A DNA stretch of 43,013 nucleotides from a bacterium HR30 (GTDB lineage Bacteria; Desulfobacterota; Binatia; HRBIN30). A program made the translations under genes and the position numbers. Below the pieces are notes generated by a model, which had not been told where the DNA came from, searched no databases, and saw nothing but the letters and a program-made list of their open reading frames with translations. Numbering within the stretch: position 1 is the stretch's first letter; each line of letters starts with the position of its first letter. This document shows positions 29,903 to 38,163 of this stretch, in pieces. Location of the stretch: contig BEIG01000017.1 in assembly GCA_002898795.1 (NCBI GenBank), positions 1-43,013 on the forward strand, written 5' to 3'.

Positions 29903-31120
29903 CTACCGGTGGCCAAGAGGCAAGCCTGGGCGCTCCTCGGGTGGAACCAATACACAATGCGTGCCCCGATAAATTGTCGCCATGCATTTGTTGCAGTGAA
30001 TGCAAAGGCCGTCGGACGTATCGCCCCTAGCCCACCGGGCAATTAAGTTGGGTTCGCGCAGCAACGCTCGGCCCATGGCCACGAAATCAAATCCCTCTTG
30101 CATCGCTGTGCGAACACTCGACAAGCGGTTCAAGCCTCCCAGAAGAATCAAGGGCAACCGCAAGGTGGCACGGAACCGCCGCGCCAAGGGTAAGAAGAAC
30201 AACTCTTCGAACGGATAGGCGCGCAAAAACCTGCGCCCGAAAAGCCAAAAGCCCAGCCGCAACCATGGCGGAACCGATGCCGCCATCTCGGCCAACGGCA
30301 CATCCCCCCGAAATAAATACATGGGATTTTCAAAGGAGCTTCCCCCACTGAGTTCGAGAGCATCGAGATGGCCGTCCGACTCCAAGAGTCGAGCAACCTC
30401 CAAGCTCTCTTCCACAGCAAGCCCACCTTTGACCCCATCGCTCATATTGAGCTTGGCGGTTACCGCCATCGCTTGGCCAACCTGCTGGCGCACGTGGGCC
30501 GCAATTTCGCGGGCAAGTCGGGCGCGCCCCTGCACCGTTCCGCCCCAAGCGTCGCGGCGCTTGTTCAGGCGTGGACTCAAAAACGCGCTTACCAGGTAGC
30601 CGTGTCCGAAGTGGAGTTCGATTGCGTCGAACCCAGCATCCAGTGCAAGCGTGGCGGCTTTGCCGAAGTTCCGAACAATCCTCCGCAAATCTTCTTCGCT
30701 CGCCTCTCGGAGAAAACGCAAGGCCCGCCCAACCCAGCGGCGCGACGGAGCCAGGCCTAGCCCGAGCGTGACCCCGACGGGTCCTGCATGCCCAAGCTGA
30801 ATGGACACGGCTGCCCCGGCATGGTGAACCGTGTCTGCCAGCACCCGAAGGCCCGGTAAGCAACCCTCGTTGACCACAATCTCGTGTGGGGCACCACGTC
30901 CGTCGTCGCTGACGGCGCAGTACGCAAGCGTTGTTAGCCCCACTCCTCCTTCGGCGAACGCACGATGAAACTCGATCAGGTCCTCGGTGACCACACCGCC
31001 ACGCGCGCGGCCTTCGAAGGTTGCGGCCTTGATGAAGCGGTTTTTCAGGCGCACCGGGCCGAGATGGGCGGGGGAGAACGGATCGACGGCCACTTCCCGG
31101 CTGGACACAGCGCTCGGCAT
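29903..31120 (-). CDS. Old-yellow-enzyme-like NADH:flavin oxidoreductase
   Basis: FMN-dependent ene-reductase-type TIM barrel of 405 residues. FMN and active-site pieces are visible: PVRLKNRFIKAATFEGRARG at the N-terminus, SIQLGHAG, the His-x-x-His-type FDAIELHFGHGYLVSAFLSP, NKRRDAWGG, ILLGGLN and FVAMGRALLREPN. The C-terminus has clustered Cys (C-x2-C-x2-C in CIHCNKC). It lacks the FAD/NAD domains of 2,4-dienoyl-CoA reductase, so it is a stand-alone OYE with an extra Cys tail. The ATG at 31120 overlaps the amidase stop (TGATG). The substrate is not known; an alpha,beta-unsaturated carbonyl would be typical. Confidence 0.88.
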   Translation of the reverse strand: MPSAVSSREVAVDPFSPAHLGPVRLKNRFIKAATFEGRARGGVVTEDLIEFHRAFAEGGVGLTTLAYCAVSDDGRGAPHEIVVNEGCLPGLRVLADTVHHAGAAVSIQLGHAGPVGVTLGLGLAPSRRWVGRALRFLREASEEDLRRIVRNFGKAATLALDAGFDAIELHFGHGYLVSAFLSPRLNKRRDAWGGTVQGRARLAREIAAHVRQQVGQAMAVTAKLNMSDGVKGGLAVEESLEVARLLESDGHLDALELSGGSSFENPMYLFRGDVPLAEMAASVPPWLRLGFWLFGRRFLRAYPFEELFFLPLARRFRATLRLPLILLGGLNRLSSVRTAMQEGFDFVAMGRALLREPNLIARWARGDTSDGLCIHCNKCMATIYRGTHCVLVPPEERPGLPLGHR

Positions 31121-32547
31121 CAAAAGCGATCGGGCCAGTGCGGGTGCCAGGGCCGCTCCCGCTCAAAGGCCCGAGCCAGTTGCAAAACCAAATCGTCGCG
31201 GTGGCGGGGTCCGACAATTTGCATTCCCATGGGCAGCCCGGCCCGAGAAAGACCAACTCGCACCGTGGCTGCGGGGTGCCACGATAAATTGAAAGGAATG
31301 GTGAACGACGCCACCCCGGCAAGGATTTGTGGTCGCCCTTCCGTTTCCTGTGGGAAAGGCCCCCCGGCGGGCGGCGGGTCGTACGGCACCGTGGGAGTGA
31401 TTAACGCGTCGAACTCGGCAAACAACTCCGCACACCAGGCGTTGAGTTGCGCTCGCAACTTTGCTGCCTCACCCCAAAATTCGGGGCGCATCTCCCACCC
31501 GAGCTTGACGCCGCTCAAGAAAGTGCGGCCAAAGTCCTTTTCCTTTTCCGGGATCAGGTGGTGCAAGTGCGAAGCCAGTTCGAAGGCCCCCAACACCGCC
31601 CACTCGCGACCCAATTGCGGCGGGCCTCCGTGAATGCGGCACACCCGGTGCCCCAAGCGCTCGAACACTCGCACGTTTTCTTCCACGGCAGCCGCGATGT
31701 CCGACTGGACCACGGCGTAGCCCAGGTCGGGGGAAAACGCGATCCGCAAGCCCCGCGGCAACTCACCGCGCACGGCAGCCAAATACGAGATCCCCGGATG
31801 CGGTAAGCTGTTTGGGTCCCACGGCGACGGGCCCACTACTTGATCGAGAAACAGCGCGGCATCTTCCACTGTCTTCGTCAGGGGACCGTACACGGAAGTG
31901 TCCTGATAATCCCAATACTCCGACGGACCCCGAGGCACCCGGCCAAACGATACCTTGAGGCCGAAGCAGCCAGTGAAACTCGCAGGAATGCGGATCGAAC
32001 CGCCGCCATCGCTCGCTGTGACCAACGGAAGCACGCAACCAGCCAGTGCTGCTGCGGAACCTCCACTCGATCCACCGGGAGTTCGCTCGAGATTCCATGG
32101 CGACCGGGTCACGCCGTACACGAGATTTTTCGTGATTGCCGTGTAACCGAACTCCGGCGCGTTGGTTTTGCCCACGACGATCGCCCCCGCGGCTTTCAGC
32201 CGCTCCACTTGCACCGAGTCGCGCTGGGCTACGTTCCCCCGAAAGGGCAAAGAGCCAAAAGTCGTCGGCAAGCCAGCCACGTCTTCCAAGTCCTTGACGC
32301 CCAAGGGAATGCCTTCGAGCGGACGCGCCTCGCCACGCCGGATTCTCTGCTCGGCTTCGTGGGCCTGTTTTTCTAGAGTCTCCAAGTCGAACCGCGCCAC
32401 CACCGCATTGAGCTTCTCGTGCGTCTGATCGATCCGTTGCCAGGTCCAATGCAGCAACTCCCGTGGGGAAAACTCGCCCCGCCGGAGCGCAGCGCAAAGT
32501 TCCACTAACGACCATTTGAGCGGCTCGGGTAAAGACTTTTCCATCAT
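31120..32547 (-). CDS. Amidase-signature family amidase
   Basis: 475-residue enzyme that hydrolyses amides with a Ser-cisSer-Lys triad. The Lys is in GIPLGVKDLEDVAG, and the signature is PGGSSGGSAAALAGCVLP with a Gly/Ser-rich run then SDGGGSIRIPASFTGCFGLK. The triad residues and oxyanion loop all look intact. It could act on fatty, aromatic or short aliphatic amides. GatA is less likely because no gatB or gatC neighbours exist. The ATG at 32547 is chosen; another ATG follows at 32544. It lies 20 nt after dedA and overlaps the OYE gene by one base. Confidence 0.9.
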   Translation of the reverse strand: MMEKSLPEPLKWSLVELCAALRRGEFSPRELLHWTWQRIDQTHEKLNAVVARFDLETLEKQAHEAEQRIRRGEARPLEGIPLGVKDLEDVAGLPTTFGSLPFRGNVAQRDSVQVERLKAAGAIVVGKTNAPEFGYTAITKNLVYGVTRSPWNLERTPGGSSGGSAAALAGCVLPLVTASDGGGSIRIPASFTGCFGLKVSFGRVPRGPSEYWDYQDTSVYGPLTKTVEDAALFLDQVVGPSPWDPNSLPHPGISYLAAVRGELPRGLRIAFSPDLGYAVVQSDIAAAVEENVRVFERLGHRVCRIHGGPPQLGREWAVLGAFELASHLHHLIPEKEKDFGRTFLSGVKLGWEMRPEFWGEAAKLRAQLNAWCAELFAEFDALITPTVPYDPPPAGGPFPQETEGRPQILAGVASFTIPFNLSWHPAATVRVGLSRAGLPMGMQIVGPRHRDDLVLQLARAFERERPWHPHWPDRF

Positions 32548-32566
32548 GGCCAACGCAGTTTTGGTC

Positions 32567-33241
32567 TCAATCGGTCGCAGGGCGAGCGGCCAGTCGTGCC
32601 TCCCGGCGGCTGCGAAGGTATTCGATCACCGGAGGCATCACCGAGATCACGATGATGGCCACAATGACAAAGTGAAAGTTGCGCTTCACCACCGGAACGT
32701 TGCCGAACAAGTAGCCAGCGTACACGAAGCAACAAACCCAAGCGACCGCGCCGATCACGTTGTAAGCTGCAAAACGTGGGTAGCCCATCCGCCCGATGCC
32801 GGCGACAAACGGAGCGAAGGTTCGGATAATGGGAATAAACCGTGCCAAGATAATGGTTTTCCCTCCGTGGCGTTCGTAAAATTCGTGCGTGCGCTGAAGG
32901 TGCTGTTTGTTCAGCCAGCGGGAAGTTTCGCTCTTGAACACCGCGGGCCCAACGTAGGCACCGATACTGTAGTTCACCGCATCCCCCAAGATCCCCGCGA
33001 TCATGAGCAAGATCGCCGCTAGGTGAACGTTGATCACTGCCCCTTGAACGGCAGCCAGTGCGCCAACAGCAAAGAGCAGGGAGTCTCCTGGGAGAAAGGG
33101 CGTGACTACCAATCCGGTCTCGCAAAACACGATGACGAAGAGCAGCAAATAAAGAACGGGGCCGAGTTGGCCGGCCAAGTGGTTCAAGTGGGCATCGAGG
33201 TGGAGAAAGATGTCGATGCCCTGTTGCACGTACTCGATCAT
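32567..33241 (-). CDS. DedA-family membrane protein
   Basis: 224 residues, an inner-membrane protein of the DedA/SNARE-associated family, whose members include flippases for undecaprenyl phosphate or phospholipids. Landmarks are GPVLYLLLFVIVFCETGLVV followed by TPFLPGDSLLFAVGALAA, the half-helix region GDAVNYSIGAYVGPAVFK, and the conserved basic loop LARFIPIIRTFAPFVAGIGR. The last helix carries a basic tail. ATG at 33241. It leads the DedA-amidase-OYE-HAD-metallo-hydrolase run, though this order tells little about its role. Confidence 0.92.
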   Translation of the reverse strand: MIEYVQQGIDIFLHLDAHLNHLAGQLGPVLYLLLFVIVFCETGLVVTPFLPGDSLLFAVGALAAVQGAVINVHLAAILLMIAGILGDAVNYSIGAYVGPAVFKSETSRWLNKQHLQRTHEFYERHGGKTIILARFIPIIRTFAPFVAGIGRMGYPRFAAYNVIGAVAWVCCFVYAGYLFGNVPVVKRNFHFVIVAIIVISVMPPVIEYLRSRREARLAARPATD

Positions 33242-33793
33242 AAACTAGGCAGCTCCTTCATCGGCGACGATGGCACGGCGCACACAGCGGCATTGGTCTG
33301 GCTCCTGTAACATAGAGGAAAGCAAGCTCGCAACGAGGTTCCGCTTCGCCCACAAGTAGCGGCAAGGGCCCGCCCCAGGCCACCAAAGCCTACGCCGCCG
33401 AAGAATCGACTCCTGGGTTTCTCCCACGCATGCGTCGTGCAGCGCGTGGCAGTTGGAAGGGGCGTGTTAGTGAATGTGTTTCTCCCACGCGTGTCCCGTG
33501 CACCGTGGGGGAAGGACACGTACGCCGGCGCACGCATCGCGTTGTCCAAACATGCCTGTTGCAGCGGGCGGCCAACACGAAAAAGACAGCAGTCGTCCCA
33601 CTGCCCCCAACGTGGGCGCAGCCTAACCCGGTGCAACCCCGGTCGTGCGCACCTCTGGCGCAACATTGCCGCCCCCAAGGCACTTTGCCCTGGCGCTTCT
33701 GCGGGCCGTGCGCAAGCACGAAGACGCCTTGTCAATCCTGCGGCAAAGCAAGAAAGCAGGATCACCGCAGAAGCGGGCCACACCGTAGGTCGC
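33242..33793. other. Gene-free stretch with a short direct repeat
   Basis: 552 bases between the E2 stop and the dedA start. I see no supported gene. A near-repeat begins GTTTCTCCCACGC at 33418 and 33478. A long minus-strand frame across it gives Arg/Cys/Ala-rich sequence without recognisable motifs, so I do not count it. Confidence 0.55.
33418..33516. repeat. Two-copy direct repeat, 60-bp period
   Basis: GTTTCTCCCACGC followed by a GTG-containing half-palindrome occurs at about 33418-33459 and again at 33478-33516. Both copies end in a GTGG...GGAAGG stretch. The copies have diverged, so the unit may be old. Confidence 0.5.
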
Positions 33794-34996
33794 TCACAGA
33801 ACGAGGACCACCGGTTGCTCCAGGGTGCGTTTTAAATCCTCGAGGAACCGGCCAGCCTCGACGCCATTCAATACCCGATGATCGGCGGACAACGTTACCC
33901 GCATCGTTTTGGCGACGGCCAGTAGACCGTTGCGAACGACCGGGCGCTCCCGAATGCTCCCGACCGCAAGAATGGCCGACTGTGGCGGAGTAATGACGGC
34001 GGCAAAGGAATCGATGTCCAACATACCCATGTTGGAAATGGTAAATGTGGCGCCAACCAGCTCGGCGCCGGTAAACTTTCCTGCTTGAGCTTTCTCGACC
34101 AAGCCCTGGGTTGCTTGCGCGATTTCGCGCAAAGTCATGTTCTGGCAGCGATGGATCACCGGGGCCACCAAGCCATCTTCCACCGCTACGGCGATGCCGA
34201 TGTTGATGTCCGCATGAATTTCCACCGAGCCATCGACCCAAGAAGCGTTTGCCCGCGGGTGGCGCGGCAGCACCAGGGTGAGAGCGCGAATTAGCAAGTG
34301 GGTGTACGTGATCCGCTCAGGGAACACCTGCGCGGCCAGCAACTGCTCCCGCAGCCGCGTCGCCTCGGTCATGTCGATCTCGCTCGTGACATAGAAGTGG
34401 GGAATTTCCCGTTTCGACTGCGCCATTTGCTTGGCCACCGTCTGTCGGAGCCGACTTTCCGGATGGCGCCCTGGCGCAGGTCCAGCCGCAGCCGTCAAAC
34501 GGGGCTTCCAACGCAGCGAGGACGGCGGAGGTGGTGCGGGAGACGGAGCCTCGGGGGGCGAAGGTGGTGGTTCGGCTTTTGCCGCTTTTGGGGTTTCCGG
34601 CGGAACCGGAGCCGGGGTTGGTCGTGCTGCTGGTTTCGCCGAAGCCACGGTCACACGTTGCTCTCCAGCAGAAGGCGCGGGAGCTCCGGGTCGCAGTTGC
34701 CTCGCCTCTTCGCGCGATTCCGTTTCTGCCACAGGTCGCGTTGGCCGTTCCGCAGCGGCAACCTCTTCCAGAAGCGCGAGCACCGCTCCCACCGGGGCAC
34801 TCTCCCCCTCCGGGACGCGAATTTCCTTGACGACGCCACTAGCCTCGGCTTCCACCTCCATGTCGGCCTTGTCGGTTTCCACCTCGGCAATCACTTCGCC
34901 TCGTTGCACCACGTCGCCGACGCGTTTGTACCAACGCAAGATCGTTCCTTCTTCCATCGTATCGCTGAGCTTCGGCATGCGAATCTCGATCGCCAT
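33794..34996 (-). CDS. Dihydrolipoamide acyltransferase (E2) of a 2-oxoacid dehydrogenase-type complex
   Basis: 400 residues. An N-terminal lipoyl domain has the lipoylation Lys in ETDKADMEVEAEASG (K43). A long Ala/Pro linker (about 80-165) precedes the catalytic acyltransferase core (about 180-400), trimming with KREIPHFYVTSEIDM and ending SADHRVLNGVEAGRFL. The catalytic His is H373. The family Asp four residues later is Asn here (N377), in DHRxxNG. No peripheral-subunit-binding domain of the usual ARxxAxExGxDL type can be seen between linker and core. The ATG at 34996 has GGAGG 7 nt upstream. No E1 or E3 gene is adjacent, so it must work with subunits encoded elsewhere. It may be acetyl- or branched-chain-type. 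Confidence 0.9.
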   Translation of the reverse strand: MAIEIRMPKLSDTMEEGTILRWYKRVGDVVQRGEVIAEVETDKADMEVEAEASGVVKEIRVPEGESAPVGAVLALLEEVAAAERPTRPVAETESREEARQLRPGAPAPSAGEQRVTVASAKPAARPTPAPVPPETPKAAKAEPPPSPPEAPSPAPPPPSSLRWKPRLTAAAGPAPGRHPESRLRQTVAKQMAQSKREIPHFYVTSEIDMTEATRLREQLLAAQVFPERITYTHLLIRALTLVLPRHPRANASWVDGSVEIHADINIGIAVAVEDGLVAPVIHRCQNMTLREIAQATQGLVEKAQAGKFTGAELVGATFTISNMGMLDIDSFAAVITPPQSAILAVGSIRERPVVRNGLLAVAKTMRVTLSADHRVLNGVEAGRFLEDLKRTLEQPVVLVL

Positions 34997-35120
34997 CGTT
35001 TAACCTCCTCCGTGGCCCGCCCACTCTTAGCATCTTCGTTCTAGTTGGAGATTCCCAAGATTGCCGTGCTCCGGTAACTTTGTCCCGGTAGTTCACCAAC
35101 GAAACGGACATTCCAAGGTT

Positions 35121-36299
35121 ATGCCCGCGCGGGTGCTCGTTCTCAATGTCGGCTCGTCGAGTTTGAAGTTCGGCGTTTACGACGGCGCGTCCGCATCGGC
35201 AGAGTGCGCGGGCAACATCACGGGCATCGGTAGGCAAGCCCAAGCAGAGGTTCGTGATCTATCGGCTGAAGAACGGCGCTCTTTCTCTCTCGGGCCCATT
35301 ACAAGCCGTGAAGCCGTGGAGTGGGTGCTGGCCTGGTACCGACAACGACACCCCGGCGAAGCGCCGGCGGCCATTGGCCATCGCGTGGTTCACGGCGGTA
35401 ACCGCTTTACTGGCCCTACCGTGGTCACACCGGCTGTGTACCAAGCCCTTGCCGAGCTCAGCTACTGGGCACCGCTCCACCAGCCGCGGTGCCTCGAAGG
35501 AATCGAGCTCGCTCGAGAACTCTGGCCCCATGCCTTGCAGGTAGCCTCGTTCGACACAGCCTTTCACGCCACGCAACCGCGGGTGGCACGTTTGTTCGCA
35601 CTGCCGCGGTACTTCGTGGAGCAGGGTATCATGCGTTACGGGTTTCATGGGCTCTCGTTCGCTTCTGTGGTGCGCCAGCTCTCTCAGTTTGCGCCCGAAC
35701 TGCGCGAGCGCAAATGGGTCGTAGCTCACCTCGGCAGCGGCTCGAGTTTGTGCGCCATCCAAGGTGGTCAGTCGATAGCTACCACGATGGGCCTCACGCC
35801 CCTCGACGGCGTGCCCATGGCTTCCCGATGCGGGTCACTCGATCCTGGCGTTTTACTCTACCTTCTACGACACGGCGGTCTCGACGTGAATCAGCTCGAG
35901 CGGATGCTCTACACGGAGTCGGGGTTGAAAGGACTCGGCGAACTTTCCGGGGACTTCCGCGAGCTCTTGGCTAGCCAGAGCCCGCAAGCGCACGAGGCCA
36001 TCGGCGTGTTCTTCTATCGAGTTCGACGCGAAATTGCCTCGCTGGCAGCGGCCCTGGAGGGCCTGGACGTGCTCGTGTTTACCGGCGGCATTGGGGAACA
36101 CTCGGCCGAGGCGCGCGAGCAGATTTGCTCAGGGCTCCAGTGGCTCGGCGTGGAACTCGACCCGGAAGCCAACCGTGCCGGCAGCGGGCGGATCTCCCGC
36201 AGGGGCAGTCGCGTTGCTACATGGGTCGTCGCTAGTGACGAAAACGGCGAAATCGCGCAAGAAGCTTGCGCTCTCTTGCGTGCGTCTGGCACGCACTAA
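35121..36299 (+). CDS. ackA: Acetate kinase
   Basis: ATP:acetate phosphotransferase, 392 residues. Diagnostic motifs are NVGSSSLKFGVYD at the N-terminus, GHRVVHGG with the substrate Arg, ASFDTAFHATQP with the catalytic Asp, YGFHGLSFAS, TTMGLTPLDGVPMASRCGSL, TGGIGEHSA and the late DENGEIA Glu. All expected catalytic positions appear intact. The ATG at 35121 has AAGG 6 nt upstream. It is divergent from the E2 gene (124-bp gap) and followed 25 nt later by a cupin gene. No phosphotransacetylase gene is next to it; in many lineages an XFPK or PTA partner is encoded elsewhere. Confidence 0.93.
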   Translation: MPARVLVLNVGSSSLKFGVYDGASASAECAGNITGIGRQAQAEVRDLSAEERRSFSLGPITSREAVEWVLAWYRQRHPGEAPAAIGHRVVHGGNRFTGPTVVTPAVYQALAELSYWAPLHQPRCLEGIELARELWPHALQVASFDTAFHATQPRVARLFALPRYFVEQGIMRYGFHGLSFASVVRQLSQFAPELRERKWVVAHLGSGSSLCAIQGGQSIATTMGLTPLDGVPMASRCGSLDPGVLLYLLRHGGLDVNQLERMLYTESGLKGLGELSGDFRELLASQSPQAHEAIGVFFYRVRREIASLAAALEGLDVLVFTGGIGEHSAEAREQICSGLQWLGVELDPEANRAGSGRISRRGSRVATWVVASDENGEIAQEACALLRASGTH

Positions 36300-36324
36300 A
36301 ACCAACGACAGAGGGAGGTTGGTC

Positions 36325-36657
36325 ATGCGCCTCGAGTTACGACCTTGGCCAGGTGGGAACGTGGACGAGGAAGCCCTGAGAAACCAGCTCATCGAAGAAG
36401 GCTTCGACCCGTTTCGCTGGCAAGACCCAGCAGGCACGACCTACCAGCCCCACGCGCATGCACACGACGAAAGTATTTGGGTCGTGGCAGGCGAAATCAC
36501 CTTTCAAGCGAGCGGCCAATCCTTTCGCTTGGGTCCTGGCGATCGCCTGATGCTCCCGGCCGGGACCTTACACACCGCACACGTGGGAAACTCCGGGGCC
36601 GTTTACCTGATCGGCCAAAGGCCCCCGCAAGCAGCACCACGCCCAAAAAAGACCTAG
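36325..36657 (+). CDS. Small cupin-domain protein
   Basis: 110 residues forming one cupin barrel. The metal-binding His set is YQPHAHAHDESIWVVAGEIT (two or three His and a Glu), then the second motif GDRLMLPAGTLHTAHV with His. Such single-domain cupins bind Fe, Mn or Zn and act as sugar or small-molecule enzymes or sensors. The substrate cannot be read. The ATG at 36325 has GGAGG 6 nt upstream. It follows ackA by 25 nt and is probably co-transcribed. Confidence 0.85.
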   Translation: MRLELRPWPGGNVDEEALRNQLIEEGFDPFRWQDPAGTTYQPHAHAHDESIWVVAGEITFQASGQSFRLGPGDRLMLPAGTLHTAHVGNSGAVYLIGQRPPQAAPRPKKT

Positions 36658-36720
36658 GGTCGGGCCTTCACCGGACGAGCCGTGGGACCGTGGCCTCGAC
36701 CCTTCCGAGGCCCGAAGCCC

Positions 36721-36755
36721 GATGGAGTGCGAACGTACGGCTTCGGCATTCCATC
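36721..36755. repeat. Isolated hairpin related to the 22382 composite repeat
   Basis: GATGGAGTGCGAA pairs with TTCGGCATTCCATC, and the first arm shares GGAGTGCGAA with the repeats at 22382 and 22828. It lies between the convergent cupin and GDT1-type genes, where a terminator is expected. The family is therefore dispersed in the genome rather than local. Confidence 0.5.
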
Positions 36756-36785
36756 AGGGCACCGCTCAGCGGCAGTCCCATCCAC

Positions 36786-37064
36786 TCAAGACTCGCCACG
36801 GCCAAACAAAAACCAAACCCCAAGCAGCAAAAAACACACTCCTGCCAAGCGGCGCAACAGGTTTGGCGACACCCAGCGCGACACCGCCTCACCGGCCAAC
36901 ACGGCTACGGCGGACGTAGCCGTGAGAGCCAAGGCTGCGCCCAAAAACACCGCCCATCGGCTTTGACCTCCGGCTGCCAGGGACAGAATGGCCAACTGAG
37001 TCTTGTCACCAATTTCCGCCAAGAAGATCGCGGCAAATGTGGAGAGGAAAAGTTTGAAGTCCAT
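36786..37064 (-). CDS. Half-size GDT1/UPF0016-type membrane transporter
   Basis: 92 residues with three hydrophobic segments. The first carries the family motif E17-x-G-D-K-T in LAEIGDKTQLAILSLAAG. Full-size UPF0016 (Gdt1/MneA-type) proteins have two such repeats. This protein has one, so it must form a dimer, possibly antiparallel, to transport Mn or Ca. The start at 37064 has GAGGT 7 nt upstream and removes a 10-residue tail belonging to the upstream frame. It follows the alpha/beta hydrolase by 33 nt on the same strand. Single-repeat forms exist in other bacteria, so this need not be a decay product. Confidence 0.82.
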   Translation of the reverse strand: MDFKLFLSTFAAIFLAEIGDKTQLAILSLAAGGQSRWAVFLGAALALTATSAVAVLAGEAVSRWVSPNLLRRLAGVCFLLLGVWFLFGRGES

Positions 37065-37097
37065 CGCAGCTACCTCGTTCTCTGCAACCACCAAGAG

Positions 37098-38018
37098 TTA
37101 CACTCGGGCACGTTGTTCCTGCACAGCTTCTTGTTTCTCTCCCAGCAAAAACTCGCGGATGGCAATAACCAGTTCGCGCGGGCGATCGAAGTGTACCATG
37201 TGGCCAGCACCGGGGATTTCGACGAACTGGTGGTTGCGAAAGCAGGCAAGGCGGCGTTCCAAATCCCATGGCTCGAGGTAAATCGCCCCGGGCCGATTGC
37301 GCCAAAACTCGCCGGACTCCGCCCCGTGAATGATCAACACCGGTGCCGTGATGTGGCGCCACACCGCCATGTTGTACTCGAGATGATATGGGCCCGTAAC
37401 GGCCATGGTGGCCAACATGGGGTCGAACTTCCACTCGAGGGTACCGTCCTCCCGTGCACGTGTGCCCAACAAAGCCAGTTCCCGTGCTTTGGCTTCGGGC
37501 AAGCGCGGGTTGCGTTCCCGCAGTCGCCGATAAGCCGCCTCGAGATCGGGTAAACCTGGGTGACCTGCAAAGGCACGGTCGACACGGGCAAATCCTTCGA
37601 CTGTGCGCCGAACGGCGTCGTCCATGTTGATTGGCGGGGGGCCAAGCCCTTCGATCAAGATGACCTTCGACGGCACGTCGGGAAAGCAGCCGCTGTAGTG
37701 CGCCACGACTTCACCGCCGAAGGAGTGGCCGAGCAGCACCGGCTTCTTAAGCCGCAATGCCCGCACCATGTTGTGCAAGTCGAGCACGAAGTGGCCGAAG
37801 GCGTAGTACGGCGTCGTCTCGCTGTCGCCGTGACCTCGCAAGTCAATGGCTAGCACGTGAAAGCGATCAATGAGGCTGCGTGCCAAGTCATCGAAGGAGT
37901 GCGAATGATCCCGCAGCCCATGCACGATCACCAGTGGTGGGAGCTCGGGCCGACCCCAATCGCGAAAGTGAATCCGCAACGTACCGCTGCGAAAAAAACG
38001 TTCTGAGTACTCTGGCAT
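37098..38018 (-). CDS. Alpha/beta-hydrolase fold protein
   Basis: 306 residues. The oxyanion and fold start is VIVHGLRDHSHSFDDLA, then AIDLRGHGDSE, the nucleophile elbow GHSFGG (Ser) in VLLGHSFGGEVVAHY, an Asp/Glu acid region near VLIIHGAESGEF, and the catalytic His in PGAGHMVHFDRP. The core resembles esterases and haloalkane-dehalogenase-like hydrolases. A short lid (about 145-205) contains LPEAKARELALLG. The ATG at 38018 has GGAGG 6 nt upstream. The substrate is not predictable. It shares transcription direction with the downstream GDT1-type gene. Confidence 0.88.
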   Translation of the reverse strand: MPEYSERFFRSGTLRIHFRDWGRPELPPLVIVHGLRDHSHSFDDLARSLIDRFHVLAIDLRGHGDSETTPYYAFGHFVLDLHNMVRALRLKKPVLLGHSFGGEVVAHYSGCFPDVPSKVILIEGLGPPPINMDDAVRRTVEGFARVDRAFAGHPGLPDLEAAYRRLRERNPRLPEAKARELALLGTRAREDGTLEWKFDPMLATMAVTGPYHLEYNMAVWRHITAPVLIIHGAESGEFWRNRPGAIYLEPWDLERRLACFRNHQFVEIPGAGHMVHFDRPRELVIAIREFLLGEKQEAVQEQRARV

Positions 38019-38163
38019 CACATTCCTCCTTCACCAGCATGGCTGTCCCGCGCCGGGACCGCCGCGCCCCTCCGCGCCTTTCGTACCAGCACGAGGGAAA
38101 AGACTCGTAGCGAGTCCCTACCGATGGTGCACCGTCGCCGATCCCTACCTGCGTGGGCAGTGT

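Noticed and set aside
33238-33783. 181-residue minus-strand open frame between the E2 and dedA genes
   Set aside because: Composition is Arg/Ala/Cys-rich, it has no ribosome site or motif, and it overlaps the repeat and the dedA start.
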